Origin: Blastopirellula marina
GTDB taxonomy: Bacteria > Planctomycetota > Planctomycetia > Pirellulales > Thermoguttaceae
Assembly (NCBI GenBank): GCA_020721965.1
Contig: DYLS01000003.1
Location: 1 to 64,000, forward strand
DNA: 64,000 nucleotides
Direction: 5' to 3'
Shown piece after piece: positions 1 to 8,566 of the stretch. The number at the start of each line of letters is the position of its first letter. The first letter of the stretch is position 1. A program made the position numbers and the translations under genes. A model generated the notes under the pieces. That model did no database searches and was not told the DNA's origin. It was given only the letters and a program-made list of their open reading frames with translations.

Positions 1-1
1 C

Positions 2-340
2 ATCCTCCGAACCAAGGCCCTTGAGCATGGCCGCGAGGAAATCCAAATCGTGGACGACGGCCCCGGGATTCCCTTGGAGATTCAGGATCGCGTTTTCGAC
101 GCCTTTTTCACGACGAAGGACGTGGGAAAAGGTACAGGCCAGGGGCTGACGACGGCCTACCACGCGATCGTGAAAAAACATGGGGGCACGCTGGAGTTTC
201 GTAGCCGCCCAGGCGGAGGAACGACATTTTTCATTCGCATACCGCGAGATTCCGGCCCTCGGCCCCCTGACGGCACACCGCCGGTCACGGCACCCCTTGC
301 TGACGTCGGGAACGACCTCTCCCTACCGACGCTCGGCTGA
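2..340 (+). CDS. Sensor histidine kinase, C-terminal fragment (HATPase_c), 5' end outside window
   Basis: Frame open from base 2; ...VDDGPGIPLEIQDRVFDAFFTTKDVGKGTGQGLTTAYHAIVKKHGGTLEFRSRPGGGTTFFIRIP matches N/G1/G2 boxes of histidine kinase ATPase domains. Confidence 0.9.
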   Translation: MLRTKALEHGREEIQIVDDGPGIPLEIQDRVFDAFFTTKDVGKGTGQGLTTAYHAIVKKHGGTLEFRSRPGGGTTFFIRIPRDSGPRPPDGTPPVTAPLADVGNDLSLPTLG

Positions 341-414
341 AGCGACGAAGCAAAGGAGCTGGTACCAAGGCATGATCCTTTGCTGGGAGACGATGATTGG
401 AGCGAAATCTAGAC

Positions 415-813
415 ATGCAGCCTCCTACGGTTCTATTGATCGATGACGACGTTCATCTCCTGCACGGCTTGACCCGTGCCTTGCGGCGGCTACCCTACCG
501 CTTCGTCACGGCCTGCTCGGCAGAAGAGGCAATGCTGGTGCTGAAACAGTGGCCGATCGACGTCATCGTCTGCGATGAACAACTACCTGGAATGCGCGGG
601 AGCGATCTGCTGGCCTGGGCCGCCCAACACCTGCCAGATGTCCCACGCATCGTTTTGACGGGGCAGCCGGACGTGCCGACAGCCCTGAAGGCCATCAACG
701 AAGGCAAGGTCTTCCGCTTCTTTACCAAACCGTGCCGCGACGTGGACCTCGCCATCGCCATTGGTGAGGCGATCGAGTTGCGCCGCGCGGCGAGTCCAGC
801 GGCATGTCCGTAA
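415..813 (+). CDS. Response regulator, single receiver domain
   Basis: TVLLIDDDVHLLHGL..VIVCDEQLPGMRGSDLL..RIVLTGQ..FRFFTKP: DD, D, T and K receiver signature; follows the histidine kinase. Confidence 0.88.
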   Translation: MQPPTVLLIDDDVHLLHGLTRALRRLPYRFVTACSAEEAMLVLKQWPIDVIVCDEQLPGMRGSDLLAWAAQHLPDVPRIVLTGQPDVPTALKAINEGKVFRFFTKPCRDVDLAIAIGEAIELRRAASPAACP

Positions 814-1156
814 AGGGCGATCCAATGGATCCTTCGCCTCCTGCCGATTTGCCTCCCGTGCAGCCCTACTCCAGCGGCAAGCACCAGATAAAGGGCATCC
901 GATTCGCCAAGATGCAGATGGATTCGACTGCAGCGAGAAACGCTACGTCGCTCCACAGGCCTGTACAACCGCGCTGCCCCGGAAACGCCGTCTGATCTCG
1001 GCAAAAGCCGAAGACGTTCCTCGGTGGATCGGCAACGCATCGATCTTCCGTTGCCTCACGAGCCGCCCTTGCAGCTATCCGGAAGTCGGCTGCGGGCGAG
1101 ACCGCCCTGCCCGGCATTGTCTTGCAAGCCGACCTGGGCTACACTGATTCAGAGAT

Positions 1157-1232
1157 CGGGGCGTGGCGCAGCCTGGATTAGCGCGCTTGCTTGGGGTGCA
1201 AGAGGTCACCGGTTCAAATCCGGTCGCCCCGA
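1157..1232 (+). tRNA. tRNA-Pro (anticodon GGG)
   Basis: Acceptor stem CGGGGCG (1157-1163) / CGCCCCG (1225-1231); anticodon arm CTTGC-TTGGGGT-GCAAG; T-arm GGTTCAAATCC; 3' CCA not encoded. Confidence 0.95.
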
Positions 1233-1530
1233 TCTTCTTTTCCCCATCTATCGCCCAACACCCACCCAAGTGGGGATGCGGCCCGTTAGAAAGGCCGGGG
1301 GGTTATCTCAATCCCTGGTTTTCGCGAAATCGACCCCAAATCTGCCTGCTCCCACCTCGGGTAACCCGGCGGTTTGGAACTGTCCTTGAAATACCGCCAT
1401 CCACCCGGGTAGGAGGCGTTCCGCGGAGAATGGGGCATTCGCTCGTATTCTGTGCGCCGCTTCTGTCCGCCGCTGCGACTCGATCTTTGAACTCCGCCAT
1501 CAGAGCGTACCACTGGAGCGTACTAGCAGC

Positions 1531-1673
1531 ATCTGAAACCTGGGCCTGCCACCCGTGCCTGACAGCAGAGCTTGACATTAGGGCCTGACATCAGTGCCTG
1601 CGGTCGAAGTTTGCCATCAGCGTCTGCAACCAGTGCCTGACATTCAGCCCTGCCACAAAGCCCTGCTCCCGCC
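1531..1673. repeat. Degenerate 13-bp tandem repeat, ~11 units, consensus GCCTGACATCAGT
   Basis: Read in 13-nt register: gcctgccacccgt|gcctgacagcaga|gcttgacattagg|gcctgacatcagt|gcctgcggtcgaa|gtttgccatcagc|gtctgcaaccagt|gcctgacattcag|ccctgccacaaag. Confidence 0.8.
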
Positions 1674-1912
1674 GCGGCCTGCCCCGCCTCACGCCAAGCT
1701 CCGGGAATCGAGTGGATGGCGGTCCAGGGGGTAATGCGATCTGTCACGACTAAAACCTACAATTAAGGTTTTGAATGCTCGATGAATAGCCCGAGCCGAG
1801 ATGGCTCGTGCCGCGGCAGGAATCTCATTTTCCCGGCTTCCCAACGCCTCGTTCCATTGCCAGCATCGGACCACAGGGGCGTTGTGCCAACCCAAGGCGG
1901 ATTTCTCGATCC

Positions 1913-2506
1913 ATGATGACTCGCTTCGAAAACGCCTATGTCCTGGACGTCATGTCCGACGATCACCCCGGTATCGTGGCCGTCGTCAGTACGGCGGTGG
2001 AGGAATTGGGGGCCAATATCGACGCGTGCAGTCAAACCGTGTTGGGCGGCTACTTCACGCTGATCATGATCGTCAGCCTCCCGCAGCCCGTTGAGCCGGA
2101 CGCCCTGGCGGAACAGGTGCGCCGCGCCGGCGGGAGTTGGGACCTGCAAGTGATGGCCCGCCGCGCCGCTGCCCCCACCGCCCCACCGCCCACCGCTTGC
2201 GACCGTTTCGTGATCACGGCGTCCGGCCGCGATCAGCCCGGCATCGTCCGCCGATTCAGCCAGTATCTGGCGGGCAAGGACATCAACATCATGGACCTCT
2301 TCGGCGACCGCTCCGGCGATGAATTCGTGCTCATCGGACAATTGGAGGTCCCCAGCCACTGGGAGATCCGCATGTTGCAGGCCGATCTGGAACAGATGGG
2401 AAGTGAGCTGGGTTTTGCCGTGCGACTCCAGCACGAAAACGTCTTCCTGGCCACCAATCAATTGCGATGGCTGATGCCCACTAACGCCAAAACCGAGACG
2501 CGATGA
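1913..2506 (+). CDS. ACT-domain protein (GcvR-like, two ACT modules)
   Basis: MMTRFENAYVLDVMSDDHPGIVAVVSTAVEELGANIDACSQTV... and second module CDRFVITASGRDQPGIVRRFSQYLAGKDINIMDL. Confidence 0.75.
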   Translation: MMTRFENAYVLDVMSDDHPGIVAVVSTAVEELGANIDACSQTVLGGYFTLIMIVSLPQPVEPDALAEQVRRAGGSWDLQVMARRAAAPTAPPPTACDRFVITASGRDQPGIVRRFSQYLAGKDINIMDLFGDRSGDEFVLIGQLEVPSHWEIRMLQADLEQMGSELGFAVRLQHENVFLATNQLRWLMPTNAKTETR

Positions 2507-2610
2507 CCGCCGCCCTTCAGCGCATCGAATATCCCTGCGCGAATGGCAAAGGGTCCGTTCCCTGGGCGTCGACAACCGTCTCCCCTTTCTGAAAAAGAGG
2601 CTTCACGATC

Positions 2611-3984
2611 ATGCTCCGCACCGACGAAATCCTCTCCACGATTCGGATGCTGCACGCCGAACATTTGGACGTGCGGGCCGTGACCCTCGCCGTGAACGTC
2701 GAGGACTGCGCGGCCCCCGGCGTGGACCACCTGTGCCGCAAACTCAAGGAGAAGATCGTCTCCCGCGCCAGCCGGTTGGTGGAGGTCTGCGACCGAGTGG
2801 GCACGAAGTACGGCATTCCAGTCGTAAACAAGCGATTGGCGATCTCGCCGATCTCGTCGCTCCTGGCAGGTCACGGCCGTGGTGCCGCCTTGCAGGTGGC
2901 CAGCGTCCTGGACGCGGCGGCCCAAACCTGCGGGGTCGATTTCGTGGGCGGTTTCACGGCCCTGGTCCACAAGGGCATCTCTTCCGGAGACCGCGTGGTC
3001 ATCGAAAGCCTGCCCGAAGTCCTCGCCAAAACCCAAAAGGTCTGTGCCTCCGTCAATGTCGCCTCGCGCAAGGCTGGGATCAACATGGACGCTGTCCACG
3101 CCATGGGGCATGTCCTGAAAGATATCGCCCAGGCCACCGCCGCTCAAAAAGGATTCGGCTGCGCCAAGCTGGTCATCTTCTCCAACATCCCCGAGGACAA
3201 CCCGTTCATGGCGGGCGCCTACATGGGGGCGGGAGAGCCGGAGGCCACCGTCAATATCGGCGTCTCCGGCCCGGGAGTGGTGTGCAGCGCACTCAAGCGC
3301 CGCCTGGAACAAGTGGGCCGCGCCACCCTCGGCGACCTGGCCGAGGAAATCAAGATCACCAGCTTTCGCGTCACCCGCGTCGGCGAACTCATCGGTCGTG
3401 AGGTGGCCGCCGAATTGGGCGTCAGTTTCGGCATCGTGGACCTCTCGCTGGCCCCCACGCCGATGGTCGGCGACAGCGTCGGCGAAATCCTCCGCACGCT
3501 GGGTATCGATCACATCGGGGCACCCGGCTCCACGGCCGCCCTGGCCATGCTCAACGACGCCGTCAAGAAGGGCGGCCTATTCGCCTCCAGTTCCGTCGGC
3601 GGCCTGAGCGGCGCCTTCATCCCCGTCAGTGAAGACTCCGCCCTGGCCGGGGCCGTGCGCCATGGCCACCTCGTCCTGGAAAAGCTGGAGGCCATGACCT
3701 CCGTCTGCTCCGTGGGACTGGATATGGTCGCCGTCCCCGGCGATACGCCCGCTGAGACGCTGGCCGCCATCATCGCCGACGAAATGGCCATCGGCGTGAT
3801 CAACGACAAAACGACGGCCTGCCGCATCATCCCCGTCCCCGGCGCCAAACCCGGCGACTGGGTCGACTTCGGAGGGCTTTTCGGCTCGGCCCCCATCATC
3901 GAGGTGCGAAATGCCGGGGCCTCGGATGCCTTCATCCACTTCGGCGGCCGCATCCCCGCCCCCCTGCAATCCCTCGGCAACTAA
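2611..3984 (+). CDS. UPF0210 / DUF711 family (PFL-like) protein
   Basis: 457 aa; MLRTDEILSTIRMLHAEHLDVRAVTLAVNVEDC... resembles UPF0210 family; downstream of the ACT-domain gene, as is common for this pair. Confidence 0.85.
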   Translation: MLRTDEILSTIRMLHAEHLDVRAVTLAVNVEDCAAPGVDHLCRKLKEKIVSRASRLVEVCDRVGTKYGIPVVNKRLAISPISSLLAGHGRGAALQVASVLDAAAQTCGVDFVGGFTALVHKGISSGDRVVIESLPEVLAKTQKVCASVNVASRKAGINMDAVHAMGHVLKDIAQATAAQKGFGCAKLVIFSNIPEDNPFMAGAYMGAGEPEATVNIGVSGPGVVCSALKRRLEQVGRATLGDLAEEIKITSFRVTRVGELIGREVAAELGVSFGIVDLSLAPTPMVGDSVGEILRTLGIDHIGAPGSTAALAMLNDAVKKGGLFASSSVGGLSGAFIPVSEDSALAGAVRHGHLVLEKLEAMTSVCSVGLDMVAVPGDTPAETLAAIIADEMAIGVINDKTTACRIIPVPGAKPGDWVDFGGLFGSAPIIEVRNAGASDAFIHFGGRIPAPLQSLGN

Positions 3985-4023
3985 CCCCCCCAATCACCCT
4001 CGCCCGCGCCACCAGCACACGCG

Positions 4024-4183
4024 CCACCAGCGTAAGCTGGTGGTGGTGGTAAATAAAAAGAGCCACCAGCGTAAGCTGGTGGTGGCGCCGCGTGATGGTC
4101 GCATACAATCGCAGTGCATCCACCTCGGGCTTACGCCCGAGGCTCGGGCATTCGCTCCACGAGCCACCAGCGTAAGCTGGTGG
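4024..4183. repeat. REPIN-like array, hairpin order A-A-B-A
   Basis: Hairpin A CCACCAGC-GTAA-GCTGGTGG at 4024-4043, 4063-4082, 4164-4183; hairpin B CCTCGGGC-TTAC-GCCCGAGG at 4123-4142; spacer GTGATGGTCGCATACAATCGCAGTGCATCCA. Confidence 0.93.
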
Positions 4184-4215
4184 TGGCTAAGGCGTTGCCG
4201 CCAATCCGCACGCCG

Positions 4216-5595
4216 TCACAATCCCAGCACCCAATTCGCCGTATTGAAATAGATGAGCAGTCCCGTAATGTCCACCACCGTCGTCAACACGGGACTGGCC
4301 ACCACGGCGGGGTCCAACTTGAACAGCGTGGCCAACAACGGCAGACCCGTCCCCACCAGCGCCGACGACACCACTTGGAGGCTTAGTGCAATCGCGATAC
4401 ACACCGCGATCCCCTCCAGCGAGTGGTCCCCCGGAATCTCCGCCCCTTGCGACAAGAACATCACCTTGGCCCAGGATAACACCCCCAATACCAAGGCCAG
4501 CAAGATCGCGATGCGAAACTCTTTCCACAGCACCCGCAGCGTGTCGCGAAGGTTGACCTCTCGCAGGGCCAAGGCCCGCACCACCACCGTCGCCGATTGG
4601 CTCCCGGTATTCCCGCCCGTATCCGCAACCATCGGCATGTACAGGGCCAGAATCAACATCTGTGTCAAAGTTGCCTCGTACTGGTGAATGATGATCCCCG
4701 AAACCAGTCCCAAGGCTGCCAGCCCCACGATCCAGACCGCCCGATTCTTGAAGTGCGACCATACGCTCGTGCGAAGATAGGCCCCGGCCAGGTGGGCACC
4801 CCCGATCGCCATCAGCTTCTCGATATCTTCCGTCTGCTCCTGCGTGATGATATCCATCGCGTCGTCGTGCGTAATGATCCCTACCAATTGCCCTTGTTCA
4901 TTGACCACCGGCAGGGCCAGCAGGTCGTATTTCTGGATGATGCGGGCGGCATCTTCCTGGTCGTCGTTTACCCGGCAGTAGATCGCGTCGCGGTGCATGA
5001 CGTCCGAGACGGTCTCGTGCGAGAGGGCCAGGATCAGGTCCTTGAGCGACACAAAGCCCAACAGTCGCCGGTTGGCGTCCACGACGTAGGCGTAGTAGAT
5101 AGTCTCCTTGTCGGGGGCCTCCAGGCGGAGTTTTTGTATCGCCTCCGCCACGGTGAGGTCCGGCGGGAGGGCGGCATAATCCGACGTCATGACGGCCCCC
5201 GCCGTCCCCTCTTGATACGACGACAGGCGGCGGATGTCCTCCCGCTCGGCCTGCGCCAAGAGCCGCATCAGCATCTCGCGGCGGTCTTCCGGCATCCGCT
5301 TGATCAGGTCCACGCGGTCGTCCGGCGGCAGGTCCGTAATCAGGCTCGCCAACTCCTGCCGCGGGATCACGGCCGTAACCACCATCTGCACCTCGGGGTC
5401 CAGATGGACGAAGATCTCCGGACGAATCTCCTGGTCGGCCAGGGAAAGAATCTTCCAGATTTCCTCCGGCGAGAGCGGGCTGATGAATTCCGCAATCGAC
5501 GCCTGGTGGCAAAACCGGCAAAACTCGCGGATGCCCTCTACGTCGTTGGTGCGAAGATAGTCGCGGAGTTCCGGGACGAGGAGTGGGTTCAGCAT
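4216..5595 (-). CDS. mgtE: Magnesium transporter MgtE (MgtE_N, CBS pair, membrane domain)
   Basis: MLNPLLVPELRDYLRTNDVEGIREFCRFCHQASIAEFISPLSPEEIWKIL...; CBS motifs; membrane segment MPMVADTGGNTGSQSATVVVRALAL. Confidence 0.95.
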   Translation of the reverse strand: MLNPLLVPELRDYLRTNDVEGIREFCRFCHQASIAEFISPLSPEEIWKILSLADQEIRPEIFVHLDPEVQMVVTAVIPRQELASLITDLPPDDRVDLIKRMPEDRREMLMRLLAQAEREDIRRLSSYQEGTAGAVMTSDYAALPPDLTVAEAIQKLRLEAPDKETIYYAYVVDANRRLLGFVSLKDLILALSHETVSDVMHRDAIYCRVNDDQEDAARIIQKYDLLALPVVNEQGQLVGIITHDDAMDIITQEQTEDIEKLMAIGGAHLAGAYLRTSVWSHFKNRAVWIVGLAALGLVSGIIIHQYEATLTQMLILALYMPMVADTGGNTGSQSATVVVRALALREVNLRDTLRVLWKEFRIAILLALVLGVLSWAKVMFLSQGAEIPGDHSLEGIAVCIAIALSLQVVSSALVGTGLPLLATLFKLDPAVVASPVLTTVVDITGLLIYFNTANWVLGL

Positions 5596-5909
5596 GTTCG
5601 CACCTCCTGACCGCCTGAGCAAGCGGCACGGAGGGCGAACGGAATCAGCCCCCTAACCGCTGCATTTGCTCAGCGGAGCAGATGTGATGGATGATCGCCT
5701 TGAGCGCGGGACGGTATTTACCGCACGAACTACCGCCGCCACTTTCCGAATCCGACCCGTTCATTGCTCGAACACAAAAGTCCTTGTAGAACAGCGCGCG
5801 GAACACAGCGCGCACCCCGAAGAGGACGTTCACCTCACGTCCAGTAACGCAATTGTAGCCCTGCGCCGCACTGGCGTCAATCGAAGCGCCTCGGGCGGTG
5901 CCACCCCCA

Positions 5910-6078
5910 CCTCGGGCTTACGCCCGAGGCTCGGGCATTCGCTACATGAGCCACCAGCGTAAGCTGGTGGTGGCGGTGGCGGTGAATAAAAAAAAGAGCC
6001 ACCAGCGTAAGCTGGTGGTGGAGCTGCGTGATGGTCGCATACAATCGCAGTGCATCCACCTCGGGCTTACGCCCGAGG
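5910..6078. repeat. REPIN-like array, hairpin order B-A-A-B
   Basis: Hairpin B at 5910-5929 and 6059-6078; hairpin A at 5951-5970 and 5999-6018; linkers identical or near-identical to the 4.0-kb array. Confidence 0.93.
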
Positions 6079-6116
6079 CTCGTTGCTCATCATCCGCGGC
6101 GCGGCGGCGGTTTGCG

Positions 6117-6995
6117 TCACGCCTGTGCCTTGCGGCGGCGGGCGAATCCCAGCCCGGCCCCGGCCAGCGCCAATGACGCCAGACCGATCATCGACCCCGG
6201 CTCAGGGACGTAGTTGACGTGATACGTACCATTGTCAGCGGTCTTGAAGTAACTCCCATCATCAGTGTGATACGATATGGCTTCAACCGAACCAGGCTTG
6301 ATAGCTGCCTCGTTATTCGTCCAAACTTGCCCGTCTAACGGATAAGGATCCAAAAGGCTCTTCCAATCGGTTACGAGGCCCACGAAGCTTTCCAAAATCG
6401 ACAATTCACCAACTTGGTTGAGTGTTGAAGAGGCGCCCTCTAACCGATAATAGTCTTGCGTGTCCTTTAGACCAACAGTGGCTATCAATTGAGCAGAGGC
6501 GAATTGGCTTTGGATAGCCGTCTTCAAATCCGACGGCTTTTTACTGTTCGACGATCCATCGAAATCAAGCCCGTCAAAAGTTATGGACGACGGAGTCTCC
6601 AGGAGCGCGGCGAACGGCCCGCCAACACCGTAATTAATCGACGATCCTACGCTGCCCAGGATGTTCTTCAAGGAGTAAGCGTCCCCGTCAGGAACGAACG
6701 TGTGCGTGTAGGGCGACGAGTCGCTCGTTAGCTTCCCCGCGTACACCATCCAGACATGGTTATTAACATCCGTATTGCCAATTTTATCAACACGAATCAG
6801 CCCCCAGCCGATATCGTTCGAATTTGGCGAACCGTTCCCATCAACATCAATAAGATACCCCAAACTGCGATCCTGAATCTGGTCGTTTTGAGTGTTATCC
6901 GCGGAGAGTAAACTGGTCACGAGGCCAGCCCGGGCACTCTCATTGGCGAGGCCGATAGCAATCGCGGCCGCCAGCAGAACGCTTAACTTTCTCAT
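6117..6995 (-). CDS. PEP-CTERM sorting-domain secreted protein
   Basis: N-terminal signal MRKLSVLLAAAIAIGLANESARA; C-terminus VPEPGSMIGLASLALAGAGLGFARRRKAQA is a PEP-CTERM tripartite signal. Confidence 0.9.
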   Translation of the reverse strand: MRKLSVLLAAAIAIGLANESARAGLVTSLLSADNTQNDQIQDRSLGYLIDVDGNGSPNSNDIGWGLIRVDKIGNTDVNNHVWMVYAGKLTSDSSPYTHTFVPDGDAYSLKNILGSVGSSINYGVGGPFAALLETPSSITFDGLDFDGSSNSKKPSDLKTAIQSQFASAQLIATVGLKDTQDYYRLEGASSTLNQVGELSILESFVGLVTDWKSLLDPYPLDGQVWTNNEAAIKPGSVEAISYHTDDGSYFKTADNGTYHVNYVPEPGSMIGLASLALAGAGLGFARRRKAQA

Positions 6996-7076
6996 GGTGA
7001 AAACTCCTATTTATCCGCTGATTATCTCGATACAATTGACCGAACGAAACCGATACCGGCAAGTCGCCTTTTTAAC

Positions 7077-7574
7077 CTACGCCGGTCGGAGGATCTCGAA
7101 AATAGGCCCGGTGGGCAGGATGAGGAAAGGCCGGTCGATCATACGGCCGGTCAAAGGTGGCGAAAATTCGTGGAAGGTCCAAGACGCGATCGCGGCGGGG
7201 GCGACGCCGCCTGAGCCGCCGCTCGTCAGGACGGACGGACTACTTATCCCCGCGGCGCCGAACAGGCCATCGTGCTGGAACGCCAAAATCTGTAGCAGCG
7301 GGTTTTCCCACGGTTGGGGCTGCGGGTCGGACGATGGGAGGACCATGCCGCCCATCCCGACGACTGCGTCCCCGGGGCCTTGCAGGCCGCAATATTCGAG
7401 CAGGTTTTCGGAGATCAGCGACTGCGTAAGAGACGCAGCCTCTCCTCCAAGACTGCCCTGCCGCGGCGAGCCTAGGACGCTGATGATGCCCGACTGAGCG
7501 ACAGACGACTGGATCGTCACGGCACAGAGTGCCGCGAGCAGCGTCGAGATCAGTCGGTAATTGACGGGTTTCAT
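7077..7574 (-). CDS. Hypothetical secreted protein
   Basis: Signal peptide MKPVNYRLISTLLAALCAVTIQSSVAQS; no family recognised. Confidence 0.55.
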   Translation of the reverse strand: MKPVNYRLISTLLAALCAVTIQSSVAQSGIISVLGSPRQGSLGGEAASLTQSLISENLLEYCGLQGPGDAVVGMGGMVLPSSDPQPQPWENPLLQILAFQHDGLFGAAGISSPSVLTSGGSGGVAPAAIASWTFHEFSPPLTGRMIDRPFLILPTGPIFEILRPA

Positions 7575-7750
7575 AGTCGCGGTTGCCCAAACGCGGTTGC
7601 CTTTGCCCTAGGGCGAATCGGGGAATCGTTACCATCACTCCAATCGCCCATTTAGGATTTGATTATACGGGGGTCCAAATGGATTGCAACTAGGTTTTTT
7701 CGGACCTTCCAAAATTGATCCTCAAATGGGGGGGTATCGTGGCACTCGAG

Positions 7751-7886
7751 CCACCAGCGTAAGCTGGTGGTGGCTAAGCTGGTGGTGGCGCTGGGTGATG
7801 GTCGCATACAATCGCAGTGCATCCACCTCGGGCTTACGCCCGAGGCTTGTGGTCGCACGGCCGAGGATCGTGATTGCGTCCGGGGG
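7751..7886. repeat. 136-bp REPIN-containing direct repeat, left copy
   Basis: Hairpin A 7751-7770, hairpin B 7826-7845; differs from 8431-8566 at about two positions (catAcA/catAtA; ggcTtgt/ggcTcgt region). Confidence 0.93.
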
Positions 7887-7905
7887 CATGTTGGAGGCGA
7901 CACGC

Positions 7906-8442
7906 ATGAGGTACTGGCTCCTCACTTGGACAACGTACGGGAGCTGGTTGCCGGGCGACCCACGCGGTTCGGTAGCTTCTGTACGATCGGGTGGCGGCCC
8001 ACGGATGGAGCGTGACCGACCAAACCAGCCGTTCGAACCGCCGATGCCGAGCTTGCAGATGGCTTCCGCACGGTTGCAAGAATTCGAACCGGTGAAGCTG
8101 GACACGGAGCAGGCCAAGGCACTTCGCGAGCAGTTCCTCGCTACTGCCAACCACCGAGGTTGGCGATTGATCGCGGGGGCGATCATGCCGAATCATGTGC
8201 ATCTGCTGGTTGCGGCGACGGATGAGGCGGCCCCGGAAGGTATCATGCGGGACCTTAAGGCGTACAGTGCACGGCGATTGAACGCCCTAGCTGGGACGAA
8301 AAGGAAATGGTGGACGCGGCGTGGATCGCGAAGATACTTGAGCGATCAACGGGCGGTAGTGAGCGCGGCGGCGTACGTGCAGCGTCAGCAGCATCCGCTT
8401 TTGGTCTGGGCGGAAGGAGATCGATCCGACCCACCAGCGTAA
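7906..8442 (+). mobile_element. REP-associated tyrosine transposase (RAYT / IS200-like Y1, Transposase_17)
   Basis: MRYWLLTWTTYGSWLPGDPRG..; HUH motif MPNHVHLLV; candidate catalytic Tyr in DLKAYSARRLN; WWTRRGSRRYLSDQRAVVSAAAYVQRQQ tail. Alternative ATG at 7888. Confidence 0.88.
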
Positions 8443-8566
8443 GCTGGTGGTGGCTAAGCTGGTGGTGGCGCTGGGTGATGGTCGCATATAATCGCAGTGC
8501 ATCCACCTCGGGCTTACGCCCGAGGCTCGTGGTCGCACGGCCGAGGATCGTGATTGCGTCCGGGGG
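8431..8566. repeat. 136-bp REPIN-containing direct repeat, right copy
   Basis: Hairpin A 8431-8450, hairpin B 8506-8525; same orientation as the left copy. Confidence 0.93.

Noticed and set aside
4114-4386. Short ORFs encoding SHQRKLVVA / GLTPEA / NRSASTSGLRPRL / ATSVSWWW peptides around 4.1, 5.9, 7.8 and 8.4 kb
   Set aside because: These peptides are six-frame translations of the REPIN hairpins, not conserved proteins.
4597-5610. 337-aa + strand ORF opposite mgtE
   Set aside because: Antisense open frame caused by high GC; translation is low-complexity H/R/Q-rich, while the minus-strand MgtE is unambiguous.
5623-5833. M-box/Mg riboswitch or small gene upstream of mgtE
   Set aside because: No M-box core recognised by eye; the short ORF 5645-5833 has no convincing features. 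A covariance-model search would be needed.
7684-7905. N-terminal extension of the RAYT ORF through the left REPIN
   Set aside because: The open frame is a by-product of REPIN sequence (ATSVSWWWLSWWW..); RAYT homology begins near MRYWLLTWTTYGSW at 7906.
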